A stretch of DNA of 64,000 nt from Cristatella mucedo (GCA_009760855.2 WPIO01000265.1:1-64000), one strand, 5' to 3'. Counted from the first letter of the stretch, positions 1 to 11,599 are shown. Program-made: numbers and translations. Notes: generated by a model not told the origin, from the sequence alone.

Positions 1-107
1 CATCTGGAGCTGCAAGCTCGATTTATGCTGTTAAGGATACTGCGCGCCTGTGAACTACCACGTCTATGATAACGGAGTGCTTTAAAGCAATGGTGAGGAA
101 TGCCGAC
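1..107 (+). repeat. Direct repeat with 8619-8725
   Basis: This stretch matches 8619-8725 in the same orientation with scattered substitutions; shared blocks include GCAAGCTCGATTT, CCTGTGAACTACCAC and GGAGTGCTT. The two copies bracket the retroelement-rich first 8.8 kb. They may be parts of one interspersed element, but no coding function is visible. Confidence 0.6.
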
Positions 108-235
108 GAGTGCCGAGTGGCGGTGTAGTAGTGAAGGGCGTAACGTATCAGTTGGTGGTTGTTGGTTTGTCGCCGAGTTTGTAGTAGAGTAAGGGTGCTT
201 GATTAATTCAATACTCAGGTTCAGCAATTTGTCGG

Positions 236-430
236 GGATTGTGGGCACGCGATGGCAGCGCGACGAAGAGCGAAGCCCCCGCAAGAATGTCGTCGCGTTG
301 TCGGCAATGGTTATATTATGTGATATAGCAGCCGTCGTGGGTGCTGCTCCAGAGCACAAGGTGTTAAGAGAGAGAAGAGAGTGGATAGCGTGCATGAGGC
401 CGACGCAGAGGCAGAAAGTGAAATGCACGG
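236..430 (+). repeat. GC-rich interspersed repeat R3, copy 1
   Basis: The block shares GGCACGCGATGGCAGCGCGA, GCCGTCGTGG and GAGAGTGGATAGCG with the reverse complement of 31490-31790 and with 50835-51150. The three copies define a dispersed GC-rich repeat with a purine-rich GA segment. No protein is recognised; an LTR or a non-autonomous element are both possible. Confidence 0.5.
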
Positions 431-1555
431 CGCGGAATGCGTCACGTGCTGGCAAGGAGCGCGCCCGCTGGGCGGACGAAACGTCGGATGGAGGTGGAAC
501 CACGTGACGGCGATGCCACGCCCACAGTCCTACCTCGCCGCACCGGTTTGCGGTGGGCCTGCTATCGCGCGGCCTCAAGCGGCCGTCGTGTTTGCCGCCT
601 CGACCAGCGGCAGCCGGCTGTCGTACGCTCCACCGCGTCGTGTACACGGTCAGCAGTAGCTGTGCTAGCAGCGCCAGTGGTAGTAGTCAAGGCGCCAGTG
701 GTGTAACAGGGGATTCAGAGGCAGCTTCTACAGAGGTTTCAGCAGTGATGTCAACCAGGGCTTCAGCGGAGGTGAAGGCATGACTGAGGCTTCAGCTGAA
801 GCGTCAGAGGAGTCATCATTGGCAGCTGCAGCATCAAGCAGCGACCAGTCACTCGGATAGCTGCTTGAGATTCTCTGGCCGGCGAACATGATGACCTGAG
901 CAGTCTCTCGTGCACCAGCTCGCATTCCGACTCAGTGCATTGTCACTCAATACCGGCCAAGTTAAGGTTTTTCACCAGTCCAGCATCTGCGGCCCGCAAA
1001 ATGAAGCTCTTCTTGACGGAAGGACACGTGCCGACAGTGGGCGTTGAGGGCACGTCAGCACTGCCGACCCAAACCTCGCTTGTCGGTCTCTCCACTTTCG
1101 GCAGACGGACGTCGTTTCAGAGGTGGCTGCTTAAGCAGCAGCGACGTCAACTGCGATGCAAGCAGCTGTGGCAGCAGTGCCGGCGGCAGTGATGGTGGCA
1201 ACGGCAACGACGGCTAGAGTGACGGGGCAGCATTGATAAAGCTCGGCTCACATTGTAACACTCTTTTTGTGGCTCCAAGAACAGCACTCGGAGCTCCATT
1301 ACTATTAGCAGCACTGCTGGAGCAGAGCTGTCAACATCGAAAGCCTTAGGCTGCAGCGGCTGCTCTCGCCGGCTTCACCTCATGGCCGGACGCGGTCATG
1401 CGGTCCCTCTCCTCCATCTTAACCACCTCCTCCTCCTACGTCGGTGCGGTCGACACAGCTTAGTACTGCTGAGCTTCGGAATGTCCCACCGTCATCGCAT
1501 CCAGCTCAGCGGCCACGCGAGTTCGCCCTGAGATACACTCTGCGTCTGGCGTAGC
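431..1555. other. GC-rich interval without a recognised gene
   Basis: Short overlapping open frames occur on both strands, but none has a recognisable domain. The sequence is rich in GCAGC-type words that inflate open frames. I see no RNA gene or clear regulatory site. Confidence 0.5.
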
Positions 1556-1927
1556 TTACAGCTTCATGTGCTCGCGTCCGACACGTGGCGCTTCGTCCTC
1601 TCTAGCGGCTCGCGTTTGCTCCACCTCGTCTGCAGCGCTGCCCCGCTCTTCTGCAAGCGTCGAGCGCATGTACTGCAGCTCAGATGCGTCTCGATGCTGA
1701 CTGTCGAACAGCACGGCTTTGGCCATCTCCATGTCGGCCGAAGCAAGGCCCATCATGCTAGCAGACTCGTGATTTTTTCCGTCGTTTTGACTTGCGTCAG
1801 ATGCCCCCGCCATACTGGTGGTGCGACTTTTTTTTGCGATCGCTTCACTCGTCTTTTTCACCTCAGTGGCAGCTCCCTGATGCTCCAGGTAAAGCCGTGC
1901 GAGATTTTTCCAATCCAGCGACCACAT
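1556..1927 (-). CDS. Hypothetical 123-aa charged protein
   Basis: An uninterrupted minus-strand frame encodes a hydrophilic protein rich in Ala, Glu, Ser, Lys and Arg, beginning MWSLDWKNLARLYLEHQG and ending in a highly charged stretch. Composition resembles a coiled-coil or gag-like segment, and its neighbours are retroelement remains (Gypsy copy at 2.1-5.1 kb, minus-strand gag-like remnant at 5.6-7.2 kb), so it may belong to such an element. No signal peptide, membrane segment or catalytic motif is visible. The GC-rich composition also favours chance open frames, so being a real gene is uncertain. Confidence 0.2.
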   Translation of the reverse strand: MWSLDWKNLARLYLEHQGAATEVKKTSEAIAKKSRTTSMAGASDASQNDGKNHESASMMGLASADMEMAKAVLFDSQHRDASELQYMRSTLAEERGSAADEVEQTRAAREDEAPRVGREHMKL

Positions 1928-2135
1928 GATGCATGTGGATGTCGATCAATTTTTGAAGAATGTTGGTATCGTCTGCGACTCTCCCTACCTTTTGCTGACT
2001 GGGTGTTGCTGCTTCGGCCTTGGATTCTGCACGGCCGCGTTTATGGGCAAGCGACGCGGGTGCATACTTTGGTTTTATTTAAGCATACCACATCCTTCGA
2101 CGGCGGCGCACTTAAATGTGTTAACTGCAAGTAGC

Positions 2136-2376
2136 AGGCTGGGTGGCCCTCCCGACCACCGAACAGTCAATCTGAGTGCAGCTAGGGGTTATCAACAAAG
2201 CTAGCGAATCAGAGCTCAGCTTTCCTTTACTGCAGACGAGATAAGCTGCCGAACGTATGCAGGAGGGCAGTGGCGCTTCCGCCGGCTCAATGCTTAGTCG
2301 AATAAACTGGTGGCGTTGCTCGTCGTCTGGAGTTGTGTGCAGTGCACGGCGGCAATCAAACTACCAGCTGTTTTGG
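2136..2376 (+). repeat. 5' LTR-like repeat of the Gypsy copy
   Basis: It matches 4856-5096 in the same orientation: AGGCTGGGT near the start, GGAGTGCAGCTAGG, ACTGCAGACGAGA and a 3' end with AAACTAC. It ends just before the gag start at 2382, where a 5' LTR plus primer-binding region would lie. Exact LTR boundaries are not resolved. Confidence 0.6.
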
Positions 2377-2381
2377 CAGTG

Positions 2382-2804
2382 ATGGAGAACGTCAAGTTCT
2401 GTCACATCTTCACTCCATTCGACGGTAGCGAAAACTCTGCAGGTTGGGTTGAAATGTTAGATCTGGTAGCAGAGATTTAAGGTATTGTCATTGCCAACCG
2501 CCGTAAATGCTTTCCCCTTTTTCTGACCGGCGGAGCGTTCGCCGCGTACCAGAGCATCGATGGACAAGCGAAGAAGGATGATACCATCGAAAAAGAGGCT
2601 CTTACGGCTGCAATTTTGGCGGTTAAATTCAAAGCTTATGAGGAGCTCACGACACAGTGGCTCCAAGCTGGGAAACCAGTGGACGTATACGCATCAATTT
2701 TTGTCCGGCTGGCCGGATTTGTCAGTGAGGCTTCGAAGGATAACTTGTTAAAATGCACTTTCGTCACCGAGCTTCCAGACGACAGGTGCAGCCTGTGTGA
2801 TTAA
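2382..2804 (+). pseudogene. gag: Gypsy gag, capsid region (broken)
   Basis: The frame opens with ATG at 2382, closely downstream of the LTR-like repeat. It reads MENVKFCHIFTPFDGS, an in-frame TAA follows at 2478-2480 after 32 codons, and the same frame then stays open to 2804. The second part shows the usual Gypsy gag pattern: PLFLTGGAFAAYQSI, a helical charged stretch with KFKAYEEL, then LAGFVSEA. Gag forms the retroelement particle. After 2804 the reading continues in another frame toward the zinc knuckles at 2932. One nonsense codon and at least one frameshift make this a pseudogene. Confidence 0.65.
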
Positions 2805-2931
2805 CAAGATGGTGATTTCTGAGGTTTTTGAGATGGCTTCAGCGCCTATGAATTGCCAGAAGCCGAGCTAGGCGGCCGCTGCTGAGGCACTATTAGCTAC
2901 AGGCTCTTGCCCGACTCCACAGAAGCGTTTT

Positions 2932-3796
2932 TGTTTGTCCTGCAAAATGGAAGGGCACATAAGACGCGACTGCCGGTCGTTGCAAAGGCAGCAAAGGCTG
3001 TGTTGTGTATGCGGCGACAACTCGCACCTAGCAGCAATATGTCTGCAGCCTAGCACTGATGCCCAGCCAAAAGAACGAGTGAGGGGAAGCTCATGTTATA
3101 GCGCCGGCTATATTCGAATTCCCCGGCTAGTCAACTTGACAGCTAACAATAAATGTTCTTAGCGGTGGTCGTATTATGAAGGCGCTCCTTTATACTGGCT
3201 GCTCACGGTCGATTGTGACTAAATCTTCGGTACTTCGTGCCACCTCGGCACAGCCTTATCTGGTATACGAGCCAGTAATAACATTTAATGGAGCAGTTGC
3301 TCACTGCCGGTCGGCGTGCCGCACGACATGCTCTGTGCAGGGCATCGCAATAGAGCTGGACTGCCTCGTATCCGAGATCATACCGAGGTATGATAGGCTC
3401 CTTCGCATGGATGCTGTGCGACAGGTGGGATGCGTGGTGATAGGCCCTGAAGGTGGTGTAGTAACCTTCAATGGGCGGGGCAATGAAATCGGGGCACTGT
3501 CGAGCGACGTCAGTGTTTCCGATAGAGACTTTTCGGTGGTGTACCGTGACATAAAATGGGTCGTAATGTGGCATTGGGCCGACGGCGTTACTTCTCCCTC
3601 CCTGGTAAATCGCGTCGAGGCTTACTGCTTGTCAGCTGACTTGCAGGTTGACTACGATAAGGAGATCCAAGAGTGGATCAAACTCGGCTGGCTGAAGCCC
3701 TACGAAGGGGAGTGTGAAGACCTGGTGCTGCTAATGGCCATCAAGTTTGCCATCTGGCAGAGCATCGCCGACGAGAGTGAGACCTCGGTGATTTGA
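2932..3796 (+). pseudogene. pol: Gypsy zinc knuckles, protease and start of reverse transcriptase
   Basis: Two CX2CX4HX4C knuckles, CLSCKMEGHIRRDC at 2932-2973 and CCVCGDNSHLAAIC at 3001-3042, mark the nucleocapsid. A second frame from 3176 begins MKALLYTGCSRSIVT, the retropepsin active-site region; the catalytic Asp of the family's D-T/S-G motif is Tyr here (TAT, 3191-3193), so the protease would be dead. The frame continues to EWIKLGWLKPYEG near 3668-3710, which resembles the linker into Gypsy reverse transcriptase, and stops at 3796 before the polymerase motifs. A frameshift separates knuckles and protease. Confidence 0.65.
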
Positions 3797-4093
3797 CAGT
3801 TGGACGAAATATTCTGAAAAAGGGGCCCGCCGTAGCAGCTCTTAATCGACAATGCCGCCACTTTCCGATCGAACGCTGTTAGCCAGCTTTGTGATCTTTG
3901 GGGTAATACGGGCAATGTATCCCTGCACCTACCGCTTCTCTGGAAACGGCACAGCAAAGCGAAATCACCGAACAATAAAAGGAATGGTAGCCCGGAGTGG
4001 GCGGGATATAATGATAATGATGTACTAGTGCAATCTCTCTGCCACTGCCGAATTGGACGCCGGCTCATCGCCTTGGCGTCATCTTTTCTCGTA
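3797..4093 (+). other. Probable eroded pol sequence of the Gypsy copy
   Basis: The interval between the start of reverse transcriptase and the SINE2 has no open frame of note. Its position suggests eroded pol sequence, but no polymerase motif can be read. Confidence 0.3.
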
Positions 4094-4396
<303 letters not shown>

Positions 4397-4462
4397 CCTA
4401 TGGAAGCCTCCGATGGTTTGCGAGCCTCGCACAGAGTACTCAGACGGAAATGACTTTATTCA

Positions 4463-4678
4463 GTGTCAGCAGGTTTTTGTAAAATCCCCTGGAGCCCGTT
4501 GCACGACTCAGTGGCCTTAGGGGACAGTTGCTGTCTGGCGGAAGGAGTTTGCATTGAAACTGATGGAATCTGCCGCCACCTAGCGGACATCAGACCAGTA
4601 CCGATCGCCAATGAGCTCCTCGACACACACTCCAATGATGGCCCTGGTAATACTGTCCGAGCTGACGAGCCCAGCTGA
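4463..4678 (+). pseudogene. Possible RNase H segment of the Gypsy copy
   Basis: A 71-codon frame contains DSCCLAEGVCIETDG, resembling the Gypsy RNase H entry pattern (D-A-S-x-L-A-x-G-V-x-L-E-x-D-G), followed by LADIRP and ANELLD, which could match the later RNase H core. It lies where RNase H belongs, between reverse transcriptase remains and the downstream LTR-like repeat. The match is short and the domain incomplete, so this is a tentative call. Confidence 0.35.
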
Positions 4679-4855
4679 TAGCTACGGCCATGATATGGCC
4701 TGAGACCACCGGCACCCTATAAGGACTACCTGCTTACTGTTTAGCATTCTGGCTGCCAAACAGTGGAGAATGCGCCGTAGATTTGTCTCCAGATCCGGCG
4801 GATGTGCCGTTTCGTGTATGCATACGCCGAGATTAAAGGCATTACCTGCCCGTAC

Positions 4856-5096
4856 TAGGCTGGGTTTCCCACCCGACAACCGACTAGCCAATCGGAGTGC
4901 AGCTAGGCGTTAAAGACATCGCTAGAGAATCAGAGCGCAGCGTTGTGGTACTGCAGACGAGAGAAGCTGGCCAACCCCTGCCAGAGAGCAGTGGCTCTTC
5001 TGTCAGCTCGGTGCATAGTCGAATTAACAGGCGGTGTTGCTAGTCGGTTGCTGTCTTGTGCAGTGCGCGACGGCAACCAAACTACAAGCTGATGAA
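4856..5096 (+). repeat. 3' LTR-like repeat of the Gypsy copy
   Basis: Second copy of the repeat at 2136-2376. It ends GGCAACCAAACTACAAGCTG. The same 3' end is also seen near 40760-40835 and, inverted, near 61250-61330, so this is an LTR family with at least four copies or fragments here. Confidence 0.6.
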
Positions 5097-5581
5097 GCTC
5101 TTCATTTAAACCGCCTCGATCTTCGGTGAGCTGTCTCGGTGAGCTGTCCAAGCCTCAAACAAATCTGCAGTGAAGCAGACCTGCTCTTCTGCGGACTTCG
5201 TCCGATTTTTTTCTGTTTCAGCCGAAGCAGACTGCCTCTCTGCACCAGTTGCAGTTTGTAACTTTTGCAGTTCTTCAACGGTGCAGCAACGACTTTGGCC
5301 TGTCTGGCGGCCAACGTCACTGCCAAGGTATTGGCTCGGCGCCGAAGCAGACTGCCTCTCTCCGAGGCATTAGCTCGACGCCGCTCTTCGGCGAGAGCTT
5401 CGCGCGCCTCGTTCAGCTCGACGACGGCACGCCGTCAAAATCAATTGAGGGCCGAACTCGTTCTCTGGAACTCTTCCAGTGCTCAGCGTCGCTCAGCGAC
5501 CAGCTTGGGCTCAGCCATCTATGAATCAGCGTCGGGGCAGCGTCGCTCATAGCTCAGAGTCGTGTGCGGGCCGAACCATTT

Positions 5582-7170
5582 TTACCTCGGTGGCGACGCT
5601 GGGCCGCATGCCTTCCAGTTTGGCAAACTGCTGGCTATCTTCGGCCGCTGCTTCGCGGTGGCCTGCTTTGGCCGAAGCCTGTGCCTCTTTATAAATACTT
5701 CCGTTGCGGAGGTGGCGGTGCTGCACCGTTCTTCCACGAGAACAATGCTTTCCGCATCGAAGCGAAGCTCGGTACCTAAGATTTCCGTCTTGAGCTCATG
5801 CGAGCGCTCTGGCTCCCAGTTGCTGAGCATAGACACTTCAACGGCGTTCATGGCAGTCGTAAATGGTGGAGGCTAACGCTTGGCAATCGGACTACGATTC
5901 GCAGCTAAGCGAGCGAACAGAGGACGAGTCGTGCTGCACCTGGATGGAGTTAAGCTGTAAGTCATCGGTGCATCCTGCAGCTGGGTTCTGAGGCTAAAGT
6001 CCAGCGATTGGAGCGCCTACCGAGAGTGCCCTCGGAGCACGACTAAAGCGGTCCTCGAACGATGCAGTATTATGAATGACTGCAGCCGTTACAGGAGCTT
6101 TAAGCACCTCGTTCAACTCGGCAACGGCTCGCTTTTGAAAGGAATCGGCGGACGAGTTCGTTGCCGCTTGACTCACGTGCAGCTACTCGTCAGAGACGGC
6201 GGACCGATCTATTTTCTGCTCCAATGCGACGCAGGACGGCATGCCGTCCAGGTTGGTACAAGCTACAGCAGCCGTTGCAGTGCTGGCCGGCAGGCTGGCT
6301 GAGAGTTGCTTTGGCTGCCCTGAACCGTGGCTACTGCCGCCGGCGGGAGGCGACTGGTTCGTCAGTTCGCGACTGTGGACGAACTCGGCCTGTATCCGAA
6401 TCAGATCCTGCTCGATAAACGAGACGTAGCTGATCAAGTCGCCAGTGCTCAGTTCTAAATTTCGAAACGTAAGCTTCACTTGAGCTACGACATCCGGAGG
6501 CTGCTCATTGGAGCAGGTACCGCGGCCCAACAATCTCCGCAGGTACCACAGTTCCGCCGACCTCTTCTCGACGAGATCGGCGTCCATGGCTGGCGTCGGA
6601 TTGATGACTTCTCGACGAGTCTCGGCGAGCCAATCCTCCGTGGCCGCTGGTGCTGGCGGACGGCGACTGGTTCGCTAGCTTGCGTCTGCGGAATAACTCT
6701 GGCTGTGTCCGCAGGAGATCCTGCTCGATATACGAGACGTAGCTGCTCAGCTCGCCCTCGCTCAGTTCTAAATTGCGAAACTTAAGCTTTACTTCGGCTA
6801 CGACATCCGGAGGCAGCTCCTTGGAGCAAGTACCTCGGCCCAATAATCTTCTTACTCACCATGCTTCCGCCGACTTCTTGATAATATGCTGATCGACGAG
6901 GTCGGCGTGCATGGCTGGCGTCAGGTGAATACATTCTCTACGAGTCTCGGCTTGCCAATCTTCTAAGCTCCTGCCGCTCTTTCTCGAAAGGAGCCACATC
7001 TTCGCTCGAGAAGAGATCGCTCGTAATGAGGAATCGCCAAGATTCGCCTGGCGACAATCACGATTGAACGTTGAGATACGATTTTTCAGCACACCCTGTG
7101 CTACACTTTGCTTTACGGACGAATTCGCTCCGGGTATTTTCCCGTTCCTACCTCCTACGGCTTTGGACAA
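5582..7170 (-). pseudogene. Gag-like repetitive coding remnant
   Basis: Minus-strand open blocks at 6856-7170, 6505-6843, 6183-6587 and 5582-5851 read in succession like one decayed protein of several hundred residues. The first block contains KNRISTFNRDC and EDWQAETRRECIHLTPAMHA. The next two are homologous: each carries LGRGTCS, PPDVVA, FRNLELS and SYVS-IEQDL in order, reflecting a tandem duplication. The 3' part is charged and Ala/Arg/Glu-rich. The organisation suggests retroelement gag, but no zinc knuckle, protease or polymerase is visible, so the family is not identified. Stops such as the one between the first two blocks show it is broken. Confidence 0.4.
6340..6970 (-). repeat. Tandem duplication, period about 315 bp
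   Basis: Segments 6340-6650 and 6655-6970 are direct repeats sharing GGCGACTGGTTCG, AGATCCTGCTCGATA, ACGAGACGTAGCTG, CTCAGTTCTAAATT and GACGAGTC/ACGAGTCTCGGC. They encode the two homologous blocks of the gag-like remnant. Confidence 0.75.
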
Positions 7171-8618
7171 GCTACACGGACCGCTAGTGACAGTTTTGCT
7201 GCTCCAGTCGGCCCGTTACACTGGCGATAGTCGATGTTAGGCTGCTGGGAATCAGGCAAAGATCCCGCTTCCCTCGATGGAGTTATGGCCCGCGATTTTG
7301 AACTACAAACTTGACAGCTGAACCTCGATTGAGAACTATGAGCTTTGCCGTTGAATGAGAACGCTTATGAACTCGCCGGATAAGTTGGGGCTTATGAGCA
7401 GCATTATGTTTTATTATTCGTATTGGTTATTGATCATGTCAGCTATTACGCGCGACTACAATGCCTTTTGTTTCATGCAACTAATTTTGGGAATCTTGAA
7501 GCGGTACATAGACCGTGTAAGTTGAGTCATTTTCTAAATTGCTTATGTCTGTTTAATATTTATGGATATATTTGAAAATGTGTTATATTATTTAAATCAT
7601 GCGAGATAACGTCCTGATCTTACATGCTTATGTATTTGGTCAAAGAAAGAGAAGGACGATATTCTCGTTATTTGTTATAAGAAAATTTTAATATATAACA
7701 CATGCCGCTCTTTTCCGTCGTGAGCCTAAATGATAAAGGATGTGCACAGATTTCTCTAGTTCGCGTCGGAATGAGGAGAAGCACTTCATTTGGTTGAGAC
7801 ATTTGGAGTTTTATTGCTTATGGTTAAAAACTGACACGAAGGTACAAATAGTTAGTTTTTTTACGTTCGCTTGCTTTCCAGTCCTGGTAAAGAAATGGTG
7901 CTGGTGTTCGAACCTACATGATAAATTAAAGATCGGTGCCGAGGACTGATCACAATCGGATCTTTGACAGGTGATATTCGTCGATAAGGACATTATTTGA
8001 TGGTTCTAGTGAGGTTTAGATGACATGCTACATGGTTGGCCTTGGGCTAGTATTGGCAGAGAAGTGGTCAGATAAAAACTCACGATTTCTTTATAAGTAC
8101 GATAGACATGGCTCAGACGGAGAGTCCAACTTGATATTTTAAATTTTTAATATACGTAACTCTTCCTCCTCTGATGTGACAAGAGCCAATCTGTCTTTTG
8201 TCTGTTTTCTTGTGTCTGTAGATTAATAGGAAAGGCCATTCATTTGTCGTGCTTCATCGGGCTTATGTAGATCCTTATGTGTTTCATCTGAAACAACCGG
8301 CTTCACATTCGTCATCAAAGCAGTTAGTTTTCTTCAGATGGTCTTTGTTTCTTCTTTGTGAACGGTAGGGATAAGTCAGCTTTAGGTACGTCGAAGATGT
8401 GGTATGAGAGTTTTACACGAAGATTGAGCTAACCTTTGTGGCGTTGCTCAAACGGGGCTATAAACGGTTGGTGTACAGACTGAGATGGGATCATTGGAGT
8501 ACTTTTGTATTAATTACGGATCGTGGCGGATAGTTCCACGACGAAACAATCTGGTTCATGGGGACTGCTCCATTGCCGCAAAGTGCCAATGGACGGCTTC
8601 ACTAAGACACTGAAAAAA
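7171..8618. other. Interval without a recognised gene
   Basis: AT-richer than its flanks. The frame at 7740-7949 (69 aa) has no recognisable feature. Around 7300-7392 there is weak similarity to 8735-8815 (GATTGAGAACTA versus GATTGAAAACTA, then GAGCTTTGCCG versus GAGCTCTGCCG), suggesting parts of one dispersed element. Confidence 0.4.
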
Positions 8619-8815
8619 CATCCGGGGTTGCAAGCTCGATTTGTGCTGTCACGGAAGCTCCATGCCTGTGAACTACCACTTCTACGATAATGGAGTGCTT
8701 CAAAGGATGGAATGGTGCAATACCGGCGATTATCAACTAACAGCATTGCAGCTAGCCTTGATTGAAAACTAGGAGCTCTGCCGATAGATGTCAACGATTA
8801 TGAGACGGTGGCTGC
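8619..8815 (+). repeat. Direct repeat with 1-107, extended
   Basis: 8619-8725 matches 1-107; 8735-8815 weakly matches 7300-7392. This looks like the end of a retroelement, but no polymerase motif can be read. Confidence 0.5.
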
Positions 8816-9074
8816 TATATAAGCCTAATGCATGACTACATTCGGGGTCTCAAAGCTACGGTCGGTAGGTGAGTGCAGTGCGTAGTGCTGAGGCTCTGTT
8901 TCAGCATGTTCGCTACGAATTCACGATAAGGCCACCCTGGTATATCAGCTGCATTATACAGTATATAATTGTGCTGCTACAAATGTGTTTTTATTGGTAG
9001 AGCCACTTGCAGAATATTGAGTGCATCGGCCTTACCGTCGGCTGCTAGCTTCCGTCCTTTGCACGTTGCATGAG

Positions 9075-9545
9075 TAGTACTACTACTGAACTACTGTGGG
9101 TGGCATATCAAAACAATGGTGCACTCCTTTTTTTGTGAGGCAACTTGGAGGATGCACCAATTATCTGAGAATATCTATAAAAAAAAAGTGTCGAGAGTTG
9201 TCACAGTCGGTGAGCCGTAACGGCTCACTAGGTGGTTGCTTTTCACGACCTCTGCCCAAGTTCGATATTTCGAATTATGCGGTGGGCGATTCTTTATAGC
9301 TACTGCAAGCTGTGGAGATAGCCGTAAAGGCTCTTCTGACGCTTTACAAAATATGCTGTTAAGTCAGCTAATTTTTATTTTATTTTTATTTTCGCTTTCT
9401 ATTCGAGTTGTGCTACTGACTACACTAATGCGGGTTGCATGTCAAAACGACGCTGCACTCCTCCTTTTCGTAAGCAGCATTGGAGATGCGCCAAAAACCT
9501 GAGGACGTCTGTCTGCACGGAAAGTGCGGAGAGGTGTGGCAGTCC
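9075..9545 (+). repeat. Two direct repeats flanking a SINE1 copy
   Basis: 9075-9207 and 9407-9545 align: both have CAAAAC, then TGCACTCCT, then a GGAGATGC/GGATGC-type core, then CTGAG and an AAGTG segment. Between them lies SINE1 (9210-9368). The repeats are about 130 bp, far longer than a retroposition target duplication, so a tandem duplication is more likely. Confidence 0.55.
9210..9368 (+). mobile_element. SINE1 copy
   Basis: The 5' end is the near-palindrome GTGAGCCGTAACGGCTCAC. It is followed by a tRNA-like head (A-box-like GGCTCACTAGG; B-box eroded), a body with GATAGCCGTAAAGGCTCTTC and a 3' end with GCTGTTAAGTCAGCTAA. The same order recurs in about ten copies in this window. Confidence 0.8.
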
Positions 9546-10109
9546 TTAGCTTGCTACTCGGGAGTTCTGCATCGTGTTCCCGGATGTTGCACTATCGCCT
9601 TTAGCTCTAGATAGATTGTATTGTGCTGTAAGATGGCATGATCACTTTAAGACCGTATCTAAATCCCCAGCTTGAGCTTAAAGTATTCACTCTTGTATTG
9701 TACGCCCTGGCCCGGAATACACTCTGGGTCAAAGCGAACAATACTATATTAGACCCGGGTATATTTTGTTAGACACAGTCCTATGGTGAAGCCATCGAGT
9801 TTTGAAAAAAACTACGTCTAATAAGGCTTCCGGAAAACAGAGCACAGACCGTAGCTATTACGAAATATAAACAAACTACAAGCTTGTTAAATATATTCCA
9901 GTCCGAAACTACTACTATTGGCGAAGCAACCCTACTTGCATTCTAATCTTAATATAACTGGCTTATGTTTACTGTTCGCTCAACGATCAGTCGTAGCTGC
10001 TGCAGCTTTCCCAGAAGCCTATTGGCTTAGGTACATATGATATGAAGCGATGCAGCCGTGTTCTAACTCCAAAAATAAGTCTCAGACACTTCATGTCCTG
10101 AGGTCCTTT
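9546..10109. other. Interval without a recognised gene
   Basis: No open frame or known repeat is visible in this moderately AT-rich sequence. Confidence 0.4.
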
Positions 10110-10470
10110 GGAGACGATTAATTAGCTGTTTCGTTCTTCCTACTAAAAGCCGTTGGCGACAGAAGCTTTAGCTCAGCAGGTACTAGACTGTGGAACTCGC
10201 TTCCAACATTCTTACGAAACGACCTATACTCTCCATCTGCCGACTATGGCTCATCACTTTCAGCTGTACTGAGCTGCGACATCTCGGGTACTCATTACCT
10301 CAACTGCCGTCCTGACTCTGCTATGCTTCCCACCTTGTTGCGTGAGAACAAGTCTGTTGGTTATAGAATGCTTGCCAAAAGCCGCTTAGGCTGTGAGTGT
10401 GCTATACAAAACTTTACTGCATAACATCCACTTAGTCTATATGCCCTTTTTGGAGTTACTGATAGAGATT
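10110..10470 (+). pseudogene. LINE A 3' fragment (C-terminus plus 3' UTR)
   Basis: It matches the 3' portion of the long LINE A at 12485-15475: GTTGGCGACAGAAG, TGTGGAACTCGCTTCC, then AAGCCGCTTAGGCTGTGAGT and a 3' end near GGAGTTACTGA. Frame remnants resemble the post-polymerase C-terminus of CR1/L2-type LINEs (LWNSLP pattern). It is 5' truncated. Confidence 0.75.
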
Positions 10471-11320
10471 TATTACATTTTCATGATTCATTCCATCAAC
10501 GTATGCGAGAGTCTCCGAGAAAAGGCTCGATCAGCCCGAAAGGCTGGCAGATAAGAATGCAACAGCTTAGGCGAATCGTTGGGAAAGAAGTGTCCATTGT
10601 CTGCCAAAACAAGAGGGCTGTCGGGATCTCGGGAAGGAGTTTCGTCACAGATGGCAAGCTGATAGTCAGTGGTCGCTGCATCGCTGACGGCCTAGAGGGT
10701 AAGTCTAGAGGCATTGTGAACTTGTAGGTATTAAAAGGCTGTTTAAAAAACAGGCGATGAAAAATGGCTATGCAGTCCAAGCAAAGTCCAGAGAAGGACG
10801 GTCGGTTTCTCAGCATTGCTAGGCATGAAGCAGCATCCCATAAAAACATGTCAGTGAGCTTATGTTAATGTACAGTTGGGAGTAAGCTATGTCGGCGCCT
10901 TGAGCAGTGAGATTGACTCGCTTTCCAGAGTTTACAGGGCCTCGTCGTTGGTGTGCTTCACGGATCGTGTTGAAGCCAGATGTGGGTCGCAGGTAGTCTT
11001 TGGCTCACAGTCTCGGCAGCAGTGCAGCTGAGTGCCTGCATAGCATTGGTGGGACGACAGGTTGCTGACTGAGATTTATGATCGAATTAAGAAATGGCTG
11101 GTTAGTTATGCTAGGTTTGGGTATGAGTGGACCTTTAGGGATGGCACTACGGGGTACAGGCTTGCCGAGGAAACAAAGAAAACTTGGTTTTCATTCACAA
11201 TAAAACCGGTAGCCCACCAAAAAATTCAGTGGTCCTCAGTAATTCACAAGTATAAGTGAGTGACATATGATCGGCTGAGAGCGATTTTCAAGGTGGAAAA
11301 AAAGCACTCGAAAGGGAAAG
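10471..11320. other. Interval without a recognised gene
   Basis: Open frames at 10496-10849 (minus, 117 aa), 10503-10727 (plus, 74 aa) and 11062-11259 (plus, 65 aa) carry no domain I recognise. The last begins MLTEIYDRIKKWLVSYARFG and may be a real short exon or element remnant; nothing decides this. Confidence 0.3.
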
Positions 11321-11447
<127 letters not shown>

Positions 11448-11448
11448 C

Positions 11449-11560
11449 CGAATGCGTACCGAAAGCCGCTTAGGCTGTGAGTGCGCTATACAAAACTCTC
11501 CTGCGTAACACCCACGTGGTCTTTATGACTTTGTGGAGTTACTGACGGAGATACATTAAC
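11449..11560 (+). mobile_element. LINE A 3' tail fragment
   Basis: CCGAATGCGTACCGAAAGCC and GCTTAGGCTGTGAGTGCGCT, then TGACGGAGATACATTA, identify the last 110 bp of LINE A. Both sides are AT microsatellite. Confidence 0.85.

Positions 11561-11562
<2 letters not shown>

Positions 11563-11595
<33 letters not shown>
11563..11595. repeat. (AT)n microsatellite
   Basis: Thirty-three bases of AT repeats at the 3' end of the LINE A tail. Confidence 0.9.
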
Positions 11596-11599
<4 letters not shown>

